NCBI GenBank assembly: GCA_945895265.1
Contig: CAMDEF010000037.1
Location: forward strand, 1 to 42,343
Length of the DNA stretch: 42,343 nt
Direction of reading: 5' to 3'
From: Bordetella parapertussis
Lineage (GTDB): Bacteria; Pseudomonadota; Gammaproteobacteria; Burkholderiales; Burkholderiaceae_B
A program made the translations under genes and the position numbers. Every line of letters begins with the position of its first letter. The stretch's first letter is position 1. This document shows positions 8,448 to 16,539 of this stretch, piece after piece. Under the pieces are notes generated by a model that did not search any database, was not told the origin of the DNA, and saw only the letters and a list, made by a program, of their open reading frames with translations.

Positions 8448-9310
8448 TAGTTAGCCTCGGTGATGCCAAACAAACGCTCAGCATTGCGATGAAACACGCG
8501 TTCGAGAATGTCATCGGTATAGCCGAGGTCTTTCCAGTCTTGCACCAGACGCTCGTAGCGAAACAGCGGATAGTCAGCGCCAAACATCACCCGATCTTTC
8601 AAACGTGAACGAATCTCTTTTTTAAAGGGATCGGTGAAGTATTTGGGCGACCACCCGTGTACTTCGCTCCAAACGTTAGGCTTGTGGATCATGATTGAAA
8701 TCATGTCATCTTGCCAAGGCCAGGCGGGTCGCCCGCTGATGATTTGTAAATCTGGAAAATCAATCGCTAGTTCATCGATGTAACGGGGGTGGCACAGGTC
8801 AAGTTTGATACCGGCCCCACCGCGCAAGCCAGCACCCGCCCCTGTGTGACCCACCAATACCAAAGCTGGGCGGTTATGCGCTTGCAGAACTTCGTAAATA
8901 GGGTGATAGATCGGGTCGCTCGCGGCAAAACCCGTACCCGAACCTGACACACAAAACCCTACAAAGCCTTTGCTCAGCTTGATGCAGCGCTCGAGTTCAT
9001 CGGCCGCAGCCTGACCTAAACGCGGATCCATCTGTAGCCAATTGCCAAAAATGCAGTCTGAAAACTTAGCCTGAGTCTCGATGGCATAGTCGTGCAGAGG
9101 CTTGACCTCTTCAATCGATAGATTCTTGGTAAAGCCAAAATCCAAAATAGTCTTGACCTGGTTGGCGCGCAGGTAAGCGGCCATCTGTTCTTCAGTGTCG
9201 TACGTTGGGGTTGAATTCCAGGTACTTTTTTGTTGTGCCAGGGCGTCGGCCGAACGTAGCACGTAGCCGCGCTCTGTGCCCCAGTGTGAATGCAAGTCAA
9301 CGATCCGCAT
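8447..9310 (-). CDS. Amidohydrolase-family (PF04909-like) metal-dependent hydrolase or decarboxylase
   Basis: I chose the ATG at 9310 because AGGAGA lies five bases upstream and MRIVDLHSHWG is the normal family start; a longer frame to 9442 would overlap the divergent dioxygenase. This gives 287 aa. Metal ligands are visible at H7 and H9 (HSH), H155 (VGHTG) and D246 (FGADYP). Where ACMSD/2-amino-3-carboxymuconate decarboxylase-like proteins have a conserved AH before the G-PW segment, this protein reads ISGRPAWPW, with R194 in place of the His. The family performs hydrolysis or decarboxylation of aromatic-derived acids. It is the first gene of a unit with the SDR and probably the CoA ligase. 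Confidence 0.88.
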   Translation of the reverse strand: MRIVDLHSHWGTERGYVLRSADALAQQKSTWNSTPTYDTEEQMAAYLRANQVKTILDFGFTKNLSIEEVKPLHDYAIETQAKFSDCIFGNWLQMDPRLGQAAADELERCIKLSKGFVGFCVSGSGTGFAASDPIYHPIYEVLQAHNRPALVLVGHTGAGAGLRGGAGIKLDLCHPRYIDELAIDFPDLQIISGRPAWPWQDDMISIMIHKPNVWSEVHGWSPKYFTDPFKKEIRSRLKDRVMFGADYPLFRYERLVQDWKDLGYTDDILERVFHRNAERLFGITEAN

Positions 9311-9440
9311 AGTGTCTCCTAATCGCCAACGATAGTAGAAACTTGCTTGGGTGCTGTCAACGCAGGTATGCCACTGGTCGATTGTCTGAAGACAGAAGGC
9401 AACGAACCTTGTTAAGCTTGTGCTCGATCTAATCATTTTC

Positions 9441-10028
9441 ATGCAGAGTGCTCACTTGAAAAATCAAAAATTACTGACGTTAGTGCAGCATCTGAGCGGT
9501 TTGGTCGAGCGCGAGCGGGCTGAACCCGAATTGCTCAAGCAAGGGGCTGCCTTGTTGGCAACGCTGGTCGCACAAGACGACTGGCTGCCAGAACAATTTA
9601 CCGTGCCTCACCCCGAGTTCTATCGGCAGTATTTGCTCTACGCAGATCCGCTTGAGCGGTTTTCAGTGGTGAGCTTCGTGTGGGGTGCCGGACAGAAGAC
9701 CCCTGTACATGACCATATGACTTGGGGCCTGATTGGGATGTTGCGCGGTCAAGAGATCGATACACATTACTTTAAGCAAGCAGACGGCAGTTATGTACGC
9801 GGCGAAAGTCATGTGCTTACACCAGGTAGTGTATGCAGCGTCTCCCCTGCAACGCACGATGTGCATGAGGTTGCAAATTTTTATGCGGACCAGACCTCAA
9901 TCAGCATCCACGTGTATGGCGGCAATATTGGTCGTATTAGTCGGCATGTGTTTGACCCTGTAACAGGCGCAGCCAAAACCTTTATCTCTGGGTACAACAG
10001 TGACGTTGTCCCAAATCTCTGGAATTGA
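9441..10028 (+). CDS. mdo: Gln-type thiol dioxygenase, probable 3-mercaptopropionate dioxygenase
   Basis: Cupin-fold non-heme iron enzyme of the cysteine dioxygenase family. With the ATG at 9441 (195 aa) the iron ligands are H90, H92 (PVHDH) and H142 (HDVHE), followed by the S155-H157-Y159 triad. Q63 (YRQYL) takes the place of the substrate-carboxylate Arg of true cysteine dioxygenases. In the family Gln-type enzymes prefer 3-mercaptopropionate, while Arg-type enzymes prefer cysteine. The crosslinking Cys next to the HxH is absent, as in bacterial enzymes. A GTG at 9420 in frame would add seven residues; neither start has a strong Shine-Dalgarno. The stop overlaps the next gene, a rhodanese. 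The product would be 3-sulfinopropionate. Confidence 0.87.
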   Translation: MQSAHLKNQKLLTLVQHLSGLVERERAEPELLKQGAALLATLVAQDDWLPEQFTVPHPEFYRQYLLYADPLERFSVVSFVWGAGQKTPVHDHMTWGLIGMLRGQEIDTHYFKQADGSYVRGESHVLTPGSVCSVSPATHDVHEVANFYADQTSISIHVYGGNIGRISRHVFDPVTGAAKTFISGYNSDVVPNLWN

Positions 10029-11674
10029 TCATCGTGTTTAAATCTAGTTCAATCGCTGCTGTGCAACTGTGTGAGTTCCAAGACGTGCGCAATGCGCTGC
10101 TTGAAAAACGCGAGATCGCGTTTTTAGATGTGCGCGAAGAAGATCCGCACGCACAGTCTCATCCGTTGTTCGCTGCAAATTTTCCCCTGTCGCGTGTTGA
10201 GCTTGACGCTTATTCAAAGTTACCTCGCCGTGACGTACAGATAGTCACTCTGGATGAAGGCGATGTCAGTTTGGCAGAGTCTGATGCCATGTTGGCCGCG
10301 CGTCGTTTAGTTGAGTTGGGTTTTACCCAAGTCGCTGTGTTTGCGGGTGGGGTACGTGCCTGGAAAGCGGCGGGCGGCGAGCTGTTTCGCGATGTGAATG
10401 TACCAAGTAAGTCGTTCGGTGAATTGGTCGAAGCCAAAAAGCATACACCCTCGCTCTCAGCGCCTGAAGTGAAGGCGCTGATCGATCAACAAGCCGATGT
10501 GGTGATTGTCGATGTGCGTCGCTACGATGAGTACAACACGATGAGTATCCCCACGGCCACGAGTTGCCCAGGCGCTGAGTTAGTGTTGCGCATCGCTGAA
10601 CTGGCCCCGCGACCAGAAACGCAAGTCATCGTCAACTGCGCGGGCCGTACGCGTAGCATCATCGGCACTCAGTCTTTAATTAACGCCGGCATCCCCAATA
10701 AAGTGTCAGCCTTGCGCAACGGCACGATCGGCTGGACACTTGCAGGACAGGCGCTAGATAAAGGCGAGACCCGAAAGTTTAAAGATGTGTCTGAGCAAAC
10801 GATGCAGACCGCAGCCGCTCGTGCGCGCAGTGTTGCAGAGCGTGCGGGCGTGAAGCGTGTGACGTGGTCAGAGGCGCAAACTTGGCAAGCGCAAACAGAG
10901 AGTACGACGTATTTTTTTGACGCTCGTACGCCTGAAGAATTTGCTGCGGGCCACATCGCGGGGTTTCGGTCAACGCCTGGTGGGCAGTTGGTGCAAGAAA
11001 CAGAAATGGTCGCCCCAGTGCGTGGCGCCAGAATTGTTTTGGTAGATTCAGACGGCGTGCGCGCCAATATGACGGCCTCGTGGCTGGCCCAGATGGCGTG
11101 GGATGTTTATGTCTTGACCGAGTTGCCAGTCGGGGCCTTTTCCGAGACGGGTCCTTGGGTTCCTGAGTGTGCAAAGCTGCCCATTGTTCAAGCGATGACA
11201 GTGGCAGAGTTAGCGGCTGCGTCAGTGGGTGATATCGCGCATGATGTCGCGGCTAAAAAAATTCTTGTGATTGATCTAAGCAAGCATGCTCAGTATGTAC
11301 AAGGGCACATACCCGGTGCGCAGTATGTGTTGCGCTCGCAGTTTAAGCAGGCACTTGGCCAGCTGCCTAGGGCTTCGGCTTATGTCTTGGTGTGTCCGGA
11401 CGGTTTGCTCTCAGGGTATGCGTACGCTGAAATTTCTGTGCTGCTCAGCGCACCGGTATCAGTGTTGACGGGCGGCATGCAAGCCTGGAAAGCCGCCGGG
11501 TTGGCGCTTGAAAAAGGCGCCACCGCGTTACTCTCAGAACCGATTGATCGTTACAAACGGCCCTATGAGGGCACCGATGCACCGCGCGAGGCGATGCAGG
11601 CTTACCTTGATTGGGAGTTCGGCTTAGTGGCGCAACTGGGCGTAGATGGCACGCACCACTTTGAAGTGGTGTGA
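10025..11674 (+). CDS. Four-domain rhodanese-like sulfurtransferase
   Basis: About 549 aa made of four rhodanese repeats (roughly residues 15-125, 140-250, 275-390 and 400-500), each with the GG-x-AW or LDVR/VDVR signatures, plus a C-terminal tail rich in acidic and aromatic residues. Only domain 2 has a full active-site loop (CAGRTRS, C205). Domain 4 has C457 in CPDGLLS. Domains 1 and 3 have Asp at the Cys position (LDEGD, DSDGV). The proposed TTG at 10025 overlaps the dioxygenase TGA; a GTG at 10034 with GGA about 10 bases upstream is a plausible alternative. Coupling to a thiol dioxygenase suggests handling of sulfane sulfur or sulfite released during organosulfur oxidation, but this is inference. 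Confidence 0.9.
   Translation: MIIVFKSSSIAAVQLCEFQDVRNALLEKREIAFLDVREEDPHAQSHPLFAANFPLSRVELDAYSKLPRRDVQIVTLDEGDVSLAESDAMLAARRLVELGFTQVAVFAGGVRAWKAAGGELFRDVNVPSKSFGELVEAKKHTPSLSAPEVKALIDQQADVVIVDVRRYDEYNTMSIPTATSCPGAELVLRIAELAPRPETQVIVNCAGRTRSIIGTQSLINAGIPNKVSALRNGTIGWTLAGQALDKGETRKFKDVSEQTMQTAAARARSVAERAGVKRVTWSEAQTWQAQTESTTYFFDARTPEEFAAGHIAGFRSTPGGQLVQETEMVAPVRGARIVLVDSDGVRANMTASWLAQMAWDVYVLTELPVGAFSETGPWVPECAKLPIVQAMTVAELAAASVGDIAHDVAAKKILVIDLSKHAQYVQGHIPGAQYVLRSQFKQALGQLPRASAYVLVCPDGLLSGYAYAEISVLLSAPVSVLTGGMQAWKAAGLALEKGATALLSEPIDRYKRPYEGTDAPREAMQAYLDWEFGLVAQLGVDGTHHFEVV
11654..11671. terminator. Palindrome at the junction of two convergent genes, possible bidirectional terminator
   Basis: CACCACTT-TG-AAGTGGTG is an 18-bp perfect inverted repeat ending just before the rhodanese stop codon. 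The convergent nucleosidase stops 8 bases after that gene. It can fold as a 7-bp stem with a TTGA loop on either strand. No T-run follows in either direction, so an intrinsic terminator is only a possibility. Confidence 0.3.
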
Positions 11675-11682
11675 GATGATGC

Positions 11683-12249
11683 TTACGTCGTGTAAAGCAC
11701 CTCTTTCAACAGATCGAGAAATAGACGCTCACCATGGCGAACCTTTTGTTGCCAGTCTTGGCCAGAGTCTTCGTTGGTGTGGTCTGTCACATATTTAAAC
11801 GAGCGCCACGCAATGTTGTGGTCGTGGGCAATTGCAGCGATCGCAAAAAGCTCCATGTCCACCACATCGACGTTGTTAGCTTCAAACCAAGGGTCTTTGG
11901 CCATCACAAAACTGTCGCCTGTGCCGCAGGTGTAGCGTCCGGATCCTGAGAGGTACTCATAAGGGCGTGTACAGAAGGGCACCTGACCACGAGGTGCTAA
12001 GGGCTCGGCAATCATGTCGCGCTGCACCACACGATGAATTTCGATGAGCCCACTCGCGTGTGAGGCCACAGCACCCACCGTACCAAAATTGAAAATACGC
12101 TTTGGCCGACTTTGCCCTATCGCCCTGAACGTGGCGATGGCTGCATTGAGTTTGCCGATGCCAGAGTAGTAAATCTGCACCCCATTGGGTAGCAGACTGG
12201 CATCTAACTCGCTAGCGAGCGCCGTAATGATGATGGTGTCGATGGTCAT
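11683..12249 (-). CDS. Nucleosidase of the PNP/UDP phosphorylase superfamily (MTA/SAH nucleosidase-like)
   Basis: 188 aa, shorter than the usual 230 aa of MtnN. Family features are the N-terminal ITALASELD strand-loop, NFGTVGAV corresponding to the phosphate/ribose-binding glycine loop, VDMELFAIA corresponding to the MEAAAIA substrate-Glu motif, and KYVTDHTNED with the catalytic Asp near the C-terminus. It probably cleaves the glycosidic bond of a purine nucleoside such as methylthioadenosine or S-adenosylhomocysteine. It is convergent with the rhodanese gene and divergent from the ABC permease. No clear Shine-Dalgarno is seen before the ATG. Exact substrate is open. Confidence 0.85.
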   Translation of the reverse strand: MTIDTIIITALASELDASLLPNGVQIYYSGIGKLNAAIATFRAIGQSRPKRIFNFGTVGAVASHASGLIEIHRVVQRDMIAEPLAPRGQVPFCTRPYEYLSGSGRYTCGTGDSFVMAKDPWFEANNVDVVDMELFAIAAIAHDHNIAWRSFKYVTDHTNEDSGQDWQQKVRHGERLFLDLLKEVLYTT

Positions 12250-12281
12250 GTGGTTTAAGATAAATCAGTTAACCTACATCA

Positions 12282-12417
12282 TATGCCGGCATACTGAGAC
12301 AAACAACAAGACTTGCCGACTGTTTACAGTCGCTAAATCAGACTGCGGCGTTAGACCGTAGCAAGATGAACATGCGTGTTGAGGCCAATAATTTGCATTT
12401 TTTGTCTTTTGAAAGAC
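12282..12417. promoter_or_regulatory. Three short dyads in the divergent promoter region of nucleosidase and permease genes
   Basis: The 184-base divergent region contains TATGCC-GGCATA (12282-12293), CGACTG-TTTA-CAGTCG (12317-12332) and GTCTTT-TG-AAAGAC (12404-12417), all exact. The last ends 16 bases before the permease ATG. They are candidate operators or leader hairpins. None matches a Zur or Fur consensus that I can recognise. Confidence 0.35.
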
Positions 12418-12433
12418 GTCGCTGAGAAAATAG

Positions 12434-13219
12434 ATGAACGCTTTACTGATTTCGCTGAATGACCTGTCTTGGTCGATTTTGCTGCCCGCCTTTTGTGCGG
12501 GCTTGCTCGTGATTGCAACGCATGTGCCGTTAGGGATGCAGGTTTTGCAACGGGGCATCATCTTTATTGATTTGGCCATTGCCCAGGTTGCAGGGCTCGG
12601 TGCGTATTTCGTTACGATGCTGTTGGGTAGTGAGGCGCCGGTGCTGTGGGTGCAGTTGGGGGCGATGGGAATGGCCTTGGTGACAGCTTGGTTGCTGGTG
12701 GCGACCGAGCGCGTGACCACGCGGTATCAAGAACCTGTGATTGGGATTGTGTTTGTGTTGGCGGCAACGGCCGTTGTGCTGTTGCTCGCCAATGATCCGC
12801 ATGGTGGACAACATTTATCAGAATTGTTGGCGGGTCAAATTTTGTGGATTGGCTGGGCGCAGATTTTTTACTCGGCGCTGGTGACACTGGCTTTAGTGGG
12901 CGCAATAGTTTTATTTCAAGGCAAACGTTTCTGGTTCTATAGCTTGTTTGCCGTAGCGATTACCGTTTCGGTCCAACTCGTTGGGGTATATCTGGTCTTT
13001 GCGACGCTGATCATCCCCGCGCTGGCCACGATCAAGCTCGAAGGCAAGCGGTGGCGGCTTTGGGCCACCTACCTGGTTGCGCTAGTTGGCTACGTGTTGG
13101 GCTTGCTGGGTTCGGCTTTGTTTGACTTGCCCACGGGCCCACTGATTGTTTGGACGCTGGCAGTTGTGGGGGTTATGGCTTTGTTGATGCTGCGCCGTCA
13201 GCGCAGTTCACAGTTTTAG
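12434..13219 (+). CDS. ZnuB/TroC-like metal ABC transporter permease (orphan)
   Basis: 261 aa, almost entirely hydrophobic, with about seven to eight membrane helices and the family landmarks: the FIDLAIAQVAGLGAY segment near residue 45 (usually SDALSHAALPG), the GGQHLSELLAGQILW segment, and the QLVGVYLVFATLIIPA segment near residue 180. In the family such permeases form the channel of zinc or manganese importers together with an ATPase and a solute-binding protein. Neither partner gene is adjacent. Both neighbours are on the opposite strand, so it appears monocistronic. The usual Ser-Asp-x-x-Ser-His motif is altered to IDLAIAQ, which may mean a different substrate. Confidence 0.85.
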   Translation: MNALLISLNDLSWSILLPAFCAGLLVIATHVPLGMQVLQRGIIFIDLAIAQVAGLGAYFVTMLLGSEAPVLWVQLGAMGMALVTAWLLVATERVTTRYQEPVIGIVFVLAATAVVLLLANDPHGGQHLSELLAGQILWIGWAQIFYSALVTLALVGAIVLFQGKRFWFYSLFAVAITVSVQLVGVYLVFATLIIPALATIKLEGKRWRLWATYLVALVGYVLGLLGSALFDLPTGPLIVWTLAVVGVMALLMLRRQRSSQF

Positions 13220-13254
13220 ATGCCATTAGTCATTTCACACCCACGCCGCTGAAA

Positions 13255-13698
13255 TTAAGGTGCCTCTTTGGGCCACAAGATCATTTGCGTGCAGCGAAAC
13301 AAGGCAATTTTTTTGCCCGTCGCTTGGTCGCTAACAACTGCATCCCAAACTTGAGTGTTGCCGCCCAGATGTTGCGCTGTTGCGGTACATAAAATGACTT
13401 CGCCCTCGCCGCGCACAGTGCCTAAGTGATTGCTTTTGAGCTCAATGGTGGTGAACGAAAGCGCACCCTTAGGTAGGTGCGCCATGGTCGCGTACCCACA
13501 GGTGGTATCGGCTAAGGCAATCACGCTCGCGGCGTGCAAGTAGCTATTGGGTGCGAAATGGACCTTACGCAACACCATGCGGCTTTTCAAAGTGTTTTCT
13601 GAGACTTCAAGCGCTTCAACACCCATCAGCCCTGGCAAATTTTCACCACTGCGCTTGTTAAGTTCAGGTACGGTCATTTCTGGGCGAAGCTTAGACAT
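13255..13698 (-). CDS. PaaI-type hotdog-fold thioesterase
   Basis: I chose the ATG at 13698 (147 aa, MSKLRPEMTVPELN), which begins where the family begins. The longer frame to 13890 overlaps the divergent hydrolase gene and adds a basic, atypical N-terminus. The hotdog helix reads SYLHAASVIALADTTCGY, followed by the LSFTTIELKSNHLGT strand. Such proteins hydrolyse acyl- or aryl-CoA thioesters as homotetramers. GAGA lies about 8 bases upstream as a weak ribosome-binding site. It converges with the permease gene, leaving 35 bases between stops. Substrate not determinable. Confidence 0.85.
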   Translation of the reverse strand: MSKLRPEMTVPELNKRSGENLPGLMGVEALEVSENTLKSRMVLRKVHFAPNSYLHAASVIALADTTCGYATMAHLPKGALSFTTIELKSNHLGTVRGEGEVILCTATAQHLGGNTQVWDAVVSDQATGKKIALFRCTQMILWPKEAP

Positions 13699-13824
13699 CT
13701 TGAGAATCTCTTGTAAAAAGTGAAAAAAAACGTGTACTTTGTGGAACTGAGCGTGCTGCATGACTTTTTTGATCGAATGCGCAGCCAAACCATGATTATG
13801 CATGACCTTGCCTAGGAACAAAAA

Positions 13825-15045
13825 ATGATGTCTTCGTCGAATAAAAAGATACCCACCCCGAGCTTGATGGCGAACGACCGCCTGGTGCAAGGCTTTTCAA
13901 GTCATCGACTCGCCCATTTAACGACCGTCATGCAGGCACAGGTCGAGGCAGGCGTGTTTCCTGGTGCCGTGACGGCGATTTTGCATCGCAACCAGTTGGT
14001 GCATTTTGAGGCGCATGGGTATTTGGATGCTGCCCGTAGCCAACCGATGACAAAGGATGCGTTGTTTCGCCTGGCTTCGATGACCAAGCCCATCGTCACG
14101 ACCGTAGCCATGATGATGGTCGAGCAGGGCGTGTTCAGTCTGCAAGATCCCATTACGCGGTGGCTACCTGAGCTCAAGGACTTAGTGGTTGAAACACCTG
14201 CGGGCGATGTGCCATTGGTACGCCCGATTTGGGTGCAGGACTTGATGCGCCATACTTCGGGTTTTGTGTATGCAGGGACGGCGCAATCGCCACGCATCAA
14301 AGCCTTGTACGAGCAATTCAACATTGAATCGCGTGTCGATGACATCAGCGCTGACGAGATGCTGCGCAACTTAGGCAAAATCCCCTTGGCGAACCAGCCA
14401 GGTACGTTTTGGGAGTATTCGATTTCGGTCGATGTCTTGGGGCTCTTGCTTGAGCGGGTATTGGGTCAACCACTAGATCTTATCGTGGCGCAAGCACTGC
14501 TTGAGCCGCTTGGTATGAAAGATACGCGGTGGTGGGTGACGCCTGAGCAAGAAAAAAGGCTGGCACAAACGCTTGATGATGACCCCTTAAAGGTTGGTAT
14601 GCTCAAGTCATATCGGCAGCATTACAACCCGGCGGGCAAAAGTTATTTTAAAGGCGGTGGCGGCTTAATCGGTTCAACCTCCGATTATTTGCGCTACCTG
14701 CAAATGATGATTAATAAAGGTGAGTTTGAGGGTAAGCGTTATCTATCGCGTAAGTCGGTTGACTTGATGCTTTCGCAACATACCGTCGGGATGGCGGGCA
14801 CAACCATTGCGAACACGGGCCCCGGCTATGGCTTTGGTTTGGGCTTTGCGATCAGGCAAGGGCAGGGCATGTGCTGGGTACCTGGTTCAACTGATGATGC
14901 GATGTGGGCCGGCGTGTGGGGCACGAGCTTTTGGCTCGATCCAACCGAGCAACTCGCCGCGGTGATCATGGCGCAAGGGCCGACGCACAAAACACATACG
15001 CGGATGTTGTTTAAAAATTTGGTATACGGGGCGCTTGTTGAATAG
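13825..15045 (+). CDS. Serine hydrolase, EstB/class C beta-lactamase-like, cytoplasmic copy
   Basis: 406 aa of the beta-lactamase-like serine hydrolase family (PF00144 type). The nucleophile motif is S85-M-T-K88, the general-base Tyr is Y198 in EYS, and the third box is WGT (365-367) instead of KTG, as in EstB-type esterases. AGGAA lies six bases before the ATG. The N-terminus (MMSSSNKKIPTPSL) has no signal peptide. From V21 to the end it aligns without a gap to the next gene over 386 residues, with roughly 70% identity by eye. It probably cleaves esters or small lactones in the cytoplasm; penicillin hydrolysis is unlikely from the third box. Confidence 0.9.
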   Translation: MMSSSNKKIPTPSLMANDRLVQGFSSHRLAHLTTVMQAQVEAGVFPGAVTAILHRNQLVHFEAHGYLDAARSQPMTKDALFRLASMTKPIVTTVAMMMVEQGVFSLQDPITRWLPELKDLVVETPAGDVPLVRPIWVQDLMRHTSGFVYAGTAQSPRIKALYEQFNIESRVDDISADEMLRNLGKIPLANQPGTFWEYSISVDVLGLLLERVLGQPLDLIVAQALLEPLGMKDTRWWVTPEQEKRLAQTLDDDPLKVGMLKSYRQHYNPAGKSYFKGGGGLIGSTSDYLRYLQMMINKGEFEGKRYLSRKSVDLMLSQHTVGMAGTTIANTGPGYGFGLGFAIRQGQGMCWVPGSTDDAMWAGVWGTSFWLDPTEQLAAVIMAQGPTHKTHTRMLFKNLVYGALVE

Positions 15046-15227
15046 TAGATGAGTGACTAAAGATCGAACATGATTCACATCTTCGATGAATGGTTGAGAA
15101 GTGAAGCATTATCCGAAGTGCTAGTGGCAAAGCGTTAGTGGCTGAGTCATCTAGAAATGCATCATTAAGGCAGTCATAGTTATGAGTATTTGAAAATTTA
15201 ATCCCATCAAGATTCTGGAGAGACAAA

Positions 15228-16538
15228 ATGCTATTTTCAAAAAAACAGTTCTCGCGTAGTCGTACGCCCGGCGCTGGCATGGCGTTTGCTGCTGCCTTGC
15301 TGCTAGGCGTACCAACCGTCTTTGCACAACCTGCTGCAACCCCCGCGGCGGCGGCTCAACCCGCAGCCGGGGTGATCATCCAAGGCTTTTCAAGTGACCG
15401 TTTGGCCCGAATTGCCCCCTCGATGCAAGAGCAAGTGCGCACGGGCATGTTTCCAGGCGCCGTCACAATGGTGGCGCGTAATGGGGTGGTGGTACATAAC
15501 GAAGCCCATGGGTTTTTAGATGCAGCCAAATCTAAGCCGATGCCCAAAGACGCTTTGTTTCGACTGGCCTCAATGACTAAACCCATCGTGACCGTTGCGG
15601 CCATGATGATGGTCGAACAAGGAAAAATGGGTCTCAACGATCGAATTACAAAGTGGCTGCCCGAATTAAAAGATTTGAAAGTTGAAACGGCAAGCGGTGA
15701 CGTACCACTGAATCGCCCGATCTGGGTGCAAGACGTGATGCGTCACACCGCGGGCTTTGTGTATGCGGGTGGTACGAAATCGCCACGGATTAAAAAAATG
15801 TATGACGAGCTCAACATTGAGTCGCGTGAAACAGATATCACTACCGACGACATGCTGAAAAATCTTGGTCAAATTCCTTTGGCCAATCAGCCCGGCACGG
15901 TTTGGGAATATTCAATTTCGGTTGACGTCTTAGGTCTGTTGCTTGAGCGCGTCGCTCAAAAACCGTTAGATGCAATTTTGAATGAATTGTTGCTTGGCCC
16001 CTTGGGCATGAAAGACACAACATGGTGGGTGCAGGCCGATCAGCTTGGTCGGATGGCAGAGACGCTTGACAGCGATCCGCTGAAGGTTGGGATGCTCAAA
16101 TCGTATCGGCAAACTTATAACCCATTAGGTAAGAGTTACTTTAAAGGCGGTGCGGGCTTGGTGGGCACAGCGACTGACTATCTGAAATTTTTGCAAATGA
16201 TGGTCAATGGTGGTGAGTTGGATGGCAAGCGTTACTTGTCACGAAAGACCGTTGAGTTCATGTTGTCGCAGCACACGGTTGGCATGGGTGGCACGACCTT
16301 TAACAGCACAGGCCCCGGATACGGCTTTGGCTTGGGCTTTGCCGTGCGTTTAGATGAGGGCATGGCTTGGGTGCCAGGTTCAAAAGGTGACGCGATGTGG
16401 GCCGGTGCTTGGGGCACAAGCTTTTGGATTGATCCTAAAGAAAAACTTGCGGCTGTCATCATGGCGCAAGGGCCATCGAATCGCACTCACACCCGCATGT
16501 TGTACAAAAATCTAGTGTACGGGGCGTTAATTAAATAA
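15228..16538 (+). CDS. Serine hydrolase, EstB/class C beta-lactamase-like, exported copy
   Basis: 436 aa, a tandem paralogue of the preceding gene. Residues 1-33 form a signal peptide (basic n-region with RSR, hydrophobic MAFAAALLLGVPTVFA, cleavage after AQ or FA), then an Ala/Pro linker to about residue 50. The catalytic motifs are S115-M-T-K118, Y228 and WGT near residue 395. GGAGAG lies 5 bases upstream of ATG. The 182-base gap from the upstream copy suggests its own expression. The pair looks like one substrate class handled in the periplasm and in the cytoplasm. A dehydrogenase relic begins one base after this stop. Confidence 0.92.
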   Translation: MLFSKKQFSRSRTPGAGMAFAAALLLGVPTVFAQPAATPAAAAQPAAGVIIQGFSSDRLARIAPSMQEQVRTGMFPGAVTMVARNGVVVHNEAHGFLDAAKSKPMPKDALFRLASMTKPIVTVAAMMMVEQGKMGLNDRITKWLPELKDLKVETASGDVPLNRPIWVQDVMRHTAGFVYAGGTKSPRIKKMYDELNIESRETDITTDDMLKNLGQIPLANQPGTVWEYSISVDVLGLLLERVAQKPLDAILNELLLGPLGMKDTTWWVQADQLGRMAETLDSDPLKVGMLKSYRQTYNPLGKSYFKGGAGLVGTATDYLKFLQMMVNGGELDGKRYLSRKTVEFMLSQHTVGMGGTTFNSTGPGYGFGLGFAVRLDEGMAWVPGSKGDAMWAGAWGTSFWIDPKEKLAAVIMAQGPSNRTHTRMLYKNLVYGALIK

Positions 16539-16539
16539 C

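Noticed and set aside
9383..9394. TGTCT-GA-AGACA dyad before the dioxygenase as an operator
   Set aside because: Arms of five bases are too short to call without conservation data.
9311..9442. Long N-terminus for the amidohydrolase
   Set aside because: The downstream ATG at 9310 has AGGAGA and the family start; the extension overlaps the divergent dioxygenase start.
12274..12720. 148-aa minus-strand frame overlapping the permease start
   Set aside because: No ribosome-binding site or domain; antisense to the permease coding region.
13699..13890. N-terminal extension of the thioesterase
   Set aside because: It overlaps the divergent hydrolase start and has no family similarity.
13825..16538. 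Beta-lactamase antibiotic-resistance genes
   Set aside because: The third active-site box is WGT rather than KTG and similarity is to EstB-type esterases, so resistance is not supported.
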